The position numbers were made by a program, and so were the translations under genes. The notes beneath the pieces were generated by a model. The model was not told the DNA's origin. It ran no database searches and was given only the letters and a program-made list of their open reading frames with translations. A DNA stretch of 12,386 nt from Ectocarpus siliculosus (Eukaryota > Sar > Phaeophyceae > Ectocarpales > Ectocarpaceae): NCBI GenBank assembly GCA_000310025.1, contig FN649727.1, positions 5,373,468 through 5,385,853 of the forward strand, written 5' to 3'. Below, piece by piece: positions 8,251 through 12,386 of this stretch (position 1 is its first letter; each line of letters begins with the position of its first letter).

Positions 8251-9673
8251 GCGCAGTATAGCTAGGAACTAAACAATCCAAGTCATTGTTCCAAGAAGAA
8301 ATCAGGCGAATGTTAATGTTTTGTTCTCAGAGACGATATGAGTCAGCCACACCCTTTCACCAACAACGAGCAAAAATCACCCGCGTCGAAACCGTGGCCG
8401 AAAAACCGAAGCCCTTCCGTCCCCGTACCGTAAACGCAGACAACAGGAGTGTTTCATCACCAACGCCCCCCCCCACACGCCCCCGAAAAAACACGAAGAC
8501 AAGAAGCAGACGAACCAACAGGGTATGACATCGACATCAAACGTTTTTTGCCTAACTACAGCAGAACCAGTGACGTAACAACGGGCCCGCCACTGAACTG
8601 CTGTACTGCACAATTCCCTGAAACTGAGCCAAAAGAAGGCAGGGGAAGCACGACCGATGGACCGAAGGACAGATCACAAGATACTTGCTGTAGCCACCCA
8701 ACAACCACGCGCTACTATAATAACCGTCCCAACCAACGGCGCACGGCACAGGTTCAGACAAAAACGTTTTTTTTTTCGACCCCGCACTCCCTCCCCAACT
8801 ATAATAGGACACCTTCGCCTTTGTAATAGGACACCTTCGCCTTTGCCATCAAGTCACCTCTCGGGTCACGCCCAACAACCCCGTTGTTTCCTCAAAACAT
8901 ACATTCCGTACTGAGCTGGGGCGCAACCCAGGGCTGGAGATCTCGCGTCCTCGCTCCCCGACCCCTTCCCTTGGACATAGCATGCGCCTCCAGCTACGGC
9001 CGTACCGGGCATCGTCATCCTGTTGTTCTCTTGAAGAAGCGGAGAGCCAAAACCGGACTTGCACATCGTCAGAGTCTTTTTCTCCGTCACGCCGGTACCA
9101 TACAACCTCAACTACAACAACTCGGTGTTTACAGCACTAACAGTAGCTCTTTCGGAGCCATCCCTCCACTAACCCTCTCCCTCCTTTACATTCCCAGTTT
9201 GCAGCTGTATCAGCGCACCTGCCTCCTATAATCGAAAACGCGACCAAAAACACTAACAACCCACCAGACAAACTCTTGACAGTTCGCCGAGCTCCTTCAA
9301 TGTTTCAAGGGGTCAAACACATGGATCTCGCGCATGTAACATTGCACCTACGATGCCGATGACGGATGTGGATTCCTTTTCCACAGAGTGTACCGGTTCC
9401 AGCAGGAACCTAGCACGCACAGGCCACGGGTCCCTCCCCCCCTCCGCCAGCGGAGGGAGAAGGATTTTTTTCAATGGTGCTTGGTGCGGTTAAACTGCTG
9501 CAGAAGAATCCCAAACCAAGTGCAGGCAGGACCTACCATAGTACACAAGACCCGCCGGGACCGGACACAGCCTCAAACGCGTGTCCAGCACTAGTCGTCT
9601 AGGGAGCTGCACGGACAGCCGCTCTTGAACCGCCCGCCCCAACCCTCACGCCGCCGGAAAGCGGGTCAGCTCC
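8251..9673 (-). other. A/C-rich region, probable 3' UTR or flank of the minus-strand gene, no gene
   Basis: From about 8250 the + strand becomes A/C-rich (20 A and 7 T in 8701-8760), the mirror image of the region to its left. That is what a transcript on the minus strand would give. No open frame in either direction looks coding; the + frame at 8449-8826 and the minus frames at 8377-9111 are compositional shadows. The only structure I see is the 22-bp tandem repeat at 8802-8845 and short C or T runs. Confidence 0.45.
8802..8845. repeat. Exact tandem repeat, 2 x 22 bp
   Basis: Positions 8802-8823 and 8824-8845 are identical (unit begins TAATAGGACACC and ends CGCCTTTG). Perfect identity suggests a recent slippage or duplication event. 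Confidence 0.9.
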
Positions 9674-9830
9674 GCCAATGCCACCAATCGCTCCTCGAGG
9701 TCTCGAGACAACTCGAGCTGCTCGACGGCCTCTCGTTTCTCTACCACACGGGTACCCCGGCCAATGCCATCAATCGCTCCTCGAGGTCTCGAGATAACTC
9801 GAGTTGATCGACGGTCTCTCGTTTCTCTAC
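9674..9830. repeat. Two 71-bp direct repeats rich in CTCGAG palindromes
   Basis: Positions 9674-9744 and 9760-9830 are the same sequence with 5 mismatches in 71, separated by 15 bp (offset 86). Each copy contains CCTCGAGG, TCTCGAGA and ACTCGAG, so it is dense in palindromes. Read on the minus strand each copy has an open heptad-like frame (VEQLELSRDLEERLVALA in the copy at 9674-9744). However, the offset is not a multiple of three and a stop separates the copies, so they cannot form one continuous protein repeat. The pair lies 50 bp beyond the candidate minus-strand stop at 9880. Confidence 0.85.
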
Positions 9831-9879
9831 GGCTAGCGTCTGCTCTACGACAACAGGGGAGTGGCGTGACGGGTCACGG

Positions 9880-9918
9880 TCATATCGCCGTCTTCGATTT
9901 CTTACGCCGCGAGCTCGT
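9880..9918 (-). CDS. Candidate terminal exon of the minus-strand gene (model A)
   Basis: On the minus strand a strong acceptor (TCTTTGTTTCTTCAG, ending at 9919) opens a phase-0 frame of 12 codons, TSSRRKKSKTAI, then TGA at 9882-9880. A Lys/Arg-rich tail of this type could serve nuclear localisation or nucleic-acid binding. It fits in phase after the exon at 10485-10345, which ends in phase 0. It is too short to recognise by homology. Model B, an exon ending at 10679, would exclude it. Confidence 0.35.
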   Translation of the reverse strand, partial: TSSRRKKSKTAI

Positions 9919-9998
9919 CTGAAGAAACAAAGAGGATTTCCCGTGATTTTTGCAAAACGATACAAACATGTTTCGCCGCGGCCGAGAGGGTAGCGGGG

Positions 9999-10041
9999 GA
10001 GGGGGGGGGGGGAGGGTAGCGCAGGAGTAAGAGAAAAAAAA
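9999..10041. repeat. G tract followed by A tract
   Basis: A G-rich run with an uninterrupted stretch of about 12 G lies near 10000-10015, and a run of 12 A lies at about 10033-10044. On the minus strand this is a T run followed by a C run, upstream of the candidate acceptor at 9919. Such homopolymers are prone to sequencing error. Confidence 0.7.
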
Positions 10042-10344
10042 AAAGCAATTATTCAGTCGTGGTTGTTCGAGATGCCATTCAAATGCGACCATCCAAGCAA
10101 AAAATAGCACAAACACACACACAAGAAAAGAAGAAAACAAGGGAGGCAAGCCAGCGGGCAACGTGACAGCCCTCGTCTACTGTGCAGCCCACAGCGGTTC
10201 CTAACACGAACCACCACACGCAGAACGTCAGCAGAACATCGGTGCCTACTAAATAGGCCCCTCCGACAGCGTTCTCTTGACAAATCAAACAACACGCCCC
10301 ATGCGCCACGCGCTCTACGCACTACTGCTGACTCCCCGACTCAC

Positions 10345-10485
10345 GCGCGTCGCGGTCTTGCCCCCCTGTCCCTGAGACGCAGGCGACGCTGCTGCTGCTG
10401 CTGCTGCTGCGGTAGCAGTCGTTCTCTTCCCCTGTGCCGCGGAAGGTGCCACCCCTGGATCCTTCCCACCGGACGGCAACGGGCG
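10345..10485 (-). CDS. Candidate internal exon of the minus-strand gene, Ala/Gly/Gln-rich (model A)
   Basis: The exon would run from acceptor GTCGAAGCAG (ending at 10486) to donor CGC|GTGAGT (GT at 10344-10343) on the minus strand, giving 47 codons with both ends in phase 0. The peptide opens RPLPSGGKDPGVAPSAAQGK, then has a TAT plus poly-Ala run coded by seven GCA codons and one GCG, then SPASQGQGGKTATR. Composition matches the Pro/Ala/Ser-rich exon at the right edge, and phase is compatible with both that exon and 9918-9880. Against it, the acceptor has a T/G-rich rather than T/C-rich tract, and the coding signal leans on a trinucleotide repeat (10388-10410). Confidence 0.4.
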
Positions 10486-10502
10486 CTGCTTCGACATCAC
10501 AC

Positions 10503-10582
10503 CCAAACCACACACACATGCGCGCACAAACGGTTAGCAGCGACATCCAAACCACACACACATGCGCGCACAAACGGTTAGC
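10503..10582. repeat. Exact 36-bp direct repeat
   Basis: Positions 10503-10538 and 10547-10582 are identical over 36 bp (unit starts CCAAACCACACACA and ends ACGGTTAGC), separated by 8 bp. On the minus strand the unit lies just upstream of the candidate exon at 10485, so copy number changes its intron only. Confidence 0.9.
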
Positions 10583-10678
10583 CGCGCGGTTGATGCTAGT
10601 TAACAAAACGCAGAGCCCGCAGCACACCCGCGAAGAGCGGACAGCACCAGCACACGGCAAACACCTGCCAGCGGTTTT

Positions 10679-10897
10679 TTAATCGTCCCGCTCTAGGAAT
10701 GAATCCGATCCGAGAGGCATTGTTGTGTCATCGGTGACCCCCTGTGAGAGCGAGCCGTCTCGGCATGCCAAGAAGAGAGGAGGCCACTCGGCACGGGCCT
10801 CGAGCGGGCGTCCTTGTGTGTCGCAACAGGTACATGTAGGGTGGCGTGTCTCCAGTGCTGTCTGTTTCGCGACACGCGCGACAGCAACTGCAAGCCT
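10679..10897 (-). CDS. Candidate terminal exon of the minus-strand gene (model B)
   Basis: A very strong acceptor on the minus strand, with a long T/C tract (about 10950-10901) ending in GTGACGCAG, opens a phase-0 frame at 10897. It runs 72 codons to TAA at 10681-10679. The peptide starts RLAVAVARVAKQTALETRH and ends GSDSFLERDD; it resembles nothing I know. No usable donor lies inside it, so if it is real it would be the last exon, joined directly to the exon ending at 11819. That competes with model A. Third-position GC is only moderately raised, so this may be non-coding. Confidence 0.3.
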   Translation of the reverse strand, partial: RLAVAVARVAKQTALETRHPTCTCCDTQGRPLEARAEWPPLFLACRDGSLSQGVTDDTTMPLGSDSFLERDD

Positions 10898-11218
10898 CTG
10901 CGTCACAAGAAGAAGAAAAAGAAGAGGCAGGGTAGACAAAAAGCCCGACAGAGTCAGACGTCGTCTACACTTAGACCACGGTCTCTTGCACCCACGGCAG
11001 CGGCGACTTGCAGCAGCCCTCCCCCCCTTTGTGGTCGAGCGCACTATGCCGTCTCAAAACGAAACACGGGAAACAAACTGCTTAAACAGGTAGACGCAAC
11101 GTTAAGTCGTCTATCGCTAGCCGCCGTCGCGCTCAAACAAAACACCAACAAAAGAAACTCAAACCCGTCGGACACGGCATACTACGCTACAAGTTGCCCT
11201 CCCCCTCCTCACCTTCGA

Positions 11219-11343
11219 TGTTTGCCATCGGGGTTGGATTTTCGTCGCTTGGCAACGACGTTGTAAAACAAGCCGCCGCCCCCCCCCCGGTGTTTGCCAT
11301 CGGGGTTGGGTTTTCGTCGCTTGGCAGCGATGTTGTAAAACAA
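11219..11343. repeat. Two 53-bp direct repeats, offset 72 bp
   Basis: Positions 11219-11271 and 11291-11343 differ at 3 of 53 positions and are joined by a GCC/C-rich linker. The 72-bp offset is a multiple of three. On the minus strand both units read in one frame as LQ(H/R)RCQATK(T/I)QPRWQT, and the second unit runs into AAG|GTGAGG (exon side ending at 11213), a donor-like site in phase 0. I found no credible acceptor on the other side, so I annotate a repeat and not an exon. Confidence 0.85.
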
Positions 11344-11818
11344 ACCGATCACTTCGTGAGCTCGGCAACCAGGTTACCGTTTTTATGTTTGCCTTTTTTT
11401 TTTTTTTTGCGGTACCCATGAATGGTGGTCGAGTAGATCATGTTGTGCGGGGTGGAGAACCCTCACTCCGCGCAAGGGGGATGATCGCACCACGTTGTGT
11501 TAAAATGGTCAAGCATCCTCGAGGCAGTTACACAGTGCTTCTAACTGTCTCTGGAAGTGAAAGCACCAGAAAATAAATTAAGTCATACGCAGCTGTCATC
11601 CGTACGCAAGGAAGTAAGCACAAGATGCCGAGCACCCTTAGCAGGATGCAGCGCACCCTTCATGCGACTCGCCGAATACCTCACGGCGCTTCGCGCTTGG
11701 TGATGTGAGAGCCTGGTCCGGTGAGAACCCGGCGTGCTCCTTCCCGGCTTTGTAGGGATACGAGGTCAATGGTCTGACGACTACGGCATGCACGACTATG
11801 AGTACACCCCCCCCTCAC
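11344..11818. other. Spacer or intron next to the right-edge exon, no gene seen
   Basis: This stretch includes a run of 15 T at 11394-11408. The open frames on either strand are short and carry no recognisable domain. If the exon ending at 11819 is real, this is the 5' part of its following intron. The sense of base skew here (T/G on the + strand) is opposite to that of 8251-11170, which does not fit a simple single minus-strand intron. Confidence 0.4.
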
Positions 11819-12180
11819 CTTTCTCGTCTTCGCGGCGCACCCTCTCGAGGACTCCTGAGCGCCGCCGCTGCTGCCTGCGCCGTCTTCCGACTGGCGCGCG
11901 GCGCTGCGTTCCTCGCCGCCTTCCGTTGCCGCTGCCGGCGGCGGAGGCGTCGCCGCTCTCACAGTAGCGCTATCCTCTTCCCCTGCTCTCGCCGTTGCCG
12001 CCGACGACGGCGGCGACGATGACTCCTTGGTCGACAGGCGGCGATGCCGTGATGCGAACGGGTTTCCCTTCGCGGCGGTGGCGAGGGCGGCGGCGATGGT
12101 CGCAGCCCGTTCCACATTGGCGGCTCTCTCTAGGTCGATGCCGGGAAGCCGGGAGGCTGACGTTGTTGCCGGTGCCACCT

Positions 12181-12214
<34 letters not shown>

Positions 12215-12386
12215 GGAACTTGTCGGCACGGGCGGGAGCATCGGGAGAGGGAAGTTCATCCGCGGCCCCACCCCGGGGAACGCCGTCGTCGCTGCCGCAG
12301 TGGCCCCCATCCCCCTCGCAGAGTCGTATGCTCCGCCGCCGCTCTCGTTGCCCAACGGGTTGAAGTTGGTGTACGAGAGAGGAATA
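11819..12386 (-). CDS. Partial exon of an unrecognised Pro/Ala/Ser-rich protein, 5' part outside window
   Basis: The frame is open from the window edge (12385) to a consensus donor ACGAGAAAG|GTGAGG, with the last exon base at 11819 and phase 0, giving 189 codons. GC at third positions is high, unlike the flanking DNA. The peptide starts IPLSYTNFNPLGNESGGGAY. It has a Met/Pro-rich stretch (MNFPLPMLPPVP), a run of 11 Pro, a possible Ala-rich helix (LERAANVERAATIAAALATA), a basic RHRRLSTKE segment that resembles a kinase site, then Ala/Pro/Glu/Ser-rich sequence ending CAAKTRK. It is probably disordered; I recognise no domain and propose no function. Without splicing the frame would reach a stop at 11681, which seems less likely given the donor. 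The candidate following exons are listed separately. Confidence 0.65.
12181..12214. repeat. GGC trinucleotide repeat coding poly-Pro on the minus strand
   Basis: About eleven GCG/GGC units lie here. On the minus strand they are read as CCG/CCC proline codons inside the right-edge exon. Length changes would stay in frame in steps of three. Confidence 0.85.

Noticed and set aside
8449-8826. 125-codon + strand open frame
   Set aside because: It is Thr/Pro/Arg/Asn-rich purely from A/C-rich DNA, crosses a T run and half of a tandem repeat, and lies antisense to the likely 3' UTR of the minus-strand gene.
10725-11266. Overlapping + strand open frames of 122 and 150 codons
   Set aside because: They are Arg/Lys/Thr-rich from A/C-rich sequence, run through the pyrimidine tract of a minus-strand acceptor and show no domain.
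11255-11269. 15-nt match to the lacZ-alpha / M13 forward primer region (possible cloning-vector contamination)
   Set aside because: The match stops at 15 nt on both sides, the surrounding sequence is not vector, and the second copy of the repeat differs within the match. It is coincidence.
11681-12363. Opposite-strand open frames over the right-edge exon (such as 11995-12363 +)
   Set aside because: They are shadows of the GC-rich minus-strand exon. The minus frame is the longer one, open to the window edge, and ends at a consensus donor site.

Overview
This window looks like nuclear DNA of an intron-rich eukaryotic alga. A brown alga of the Ectocarpus type is my best guess. The reasons are one conserved metabolic gene split by seven GT-AG introns of 440-925 bp, T/G-rich introns on the coding strand, abundant simple repeats (CT, TA, CTCG, GCT, GGC, long C and G tracts), and a second gene whose protein is low-complexity Pro/Ala/Ser. 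The organism is inferred; no bacterial operon, phage or CRISPR structure is present.

Layout. Positions 1-690 hold no convincing gene. Positions 691-886 hold a decayed copy of the 3' end of intron 7 plus the start of the last exon of the gene downstream, with an in-frame stop. From 1030 (or 985, or a splice acceptor at 1046-1047) to 6818 lies a complete-looking eight-exon aspartate-semialdehyde dehydrogenase gene on the + strand. It is the second enzyme of the aspartate pathway to lysine, threonine, methionine and isoleucine. All eight exons join in frame, with six phase-0 introns and one phase-2 intron, and give 346 residues from the ATG at 1030 with every key catalytic motif visible. Intron 2 carries an antisense tRNA-derived, SINE-like element and a long pyrimidine microsatellite next to exon 3. 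The stop codon and first part of the 3' flank lie inside a tandem duplication of about 93 bp.

Positions 6819 to about 8250 are T/G-rich on the + strand with no convincing ORF, probably the 3' UTR of the dehydrogenase gene. Near 8250 base composition flips to A/C-rich on the + strand, as expected if the DNA beyond it is transcribed from the other strand. At the right end (12386-11819, minus strand) is a GC-rich partial exon with a good donor site. It encodes an unrecognised Pro/Ala-rich protein whose 5' part is outside the window. Its downstream exons are uncertain: either a 47-codon exon at 10485-10345 plus a short terminal exon at 9918-9880 ending in a basic tail, or a single terminal exon at 10897-10679. 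The two genes are therefore convergent. Between them are several short tandem duplications (22, 36, 53 and 71 bp units).

I see no novel multi-gene system. The most interesting signals are the terminal-exon relic just upstream of the gene it came from, the missing plastid-targeting sequence, the antisense SINE-like insertion, and the number of short tandem duplications.
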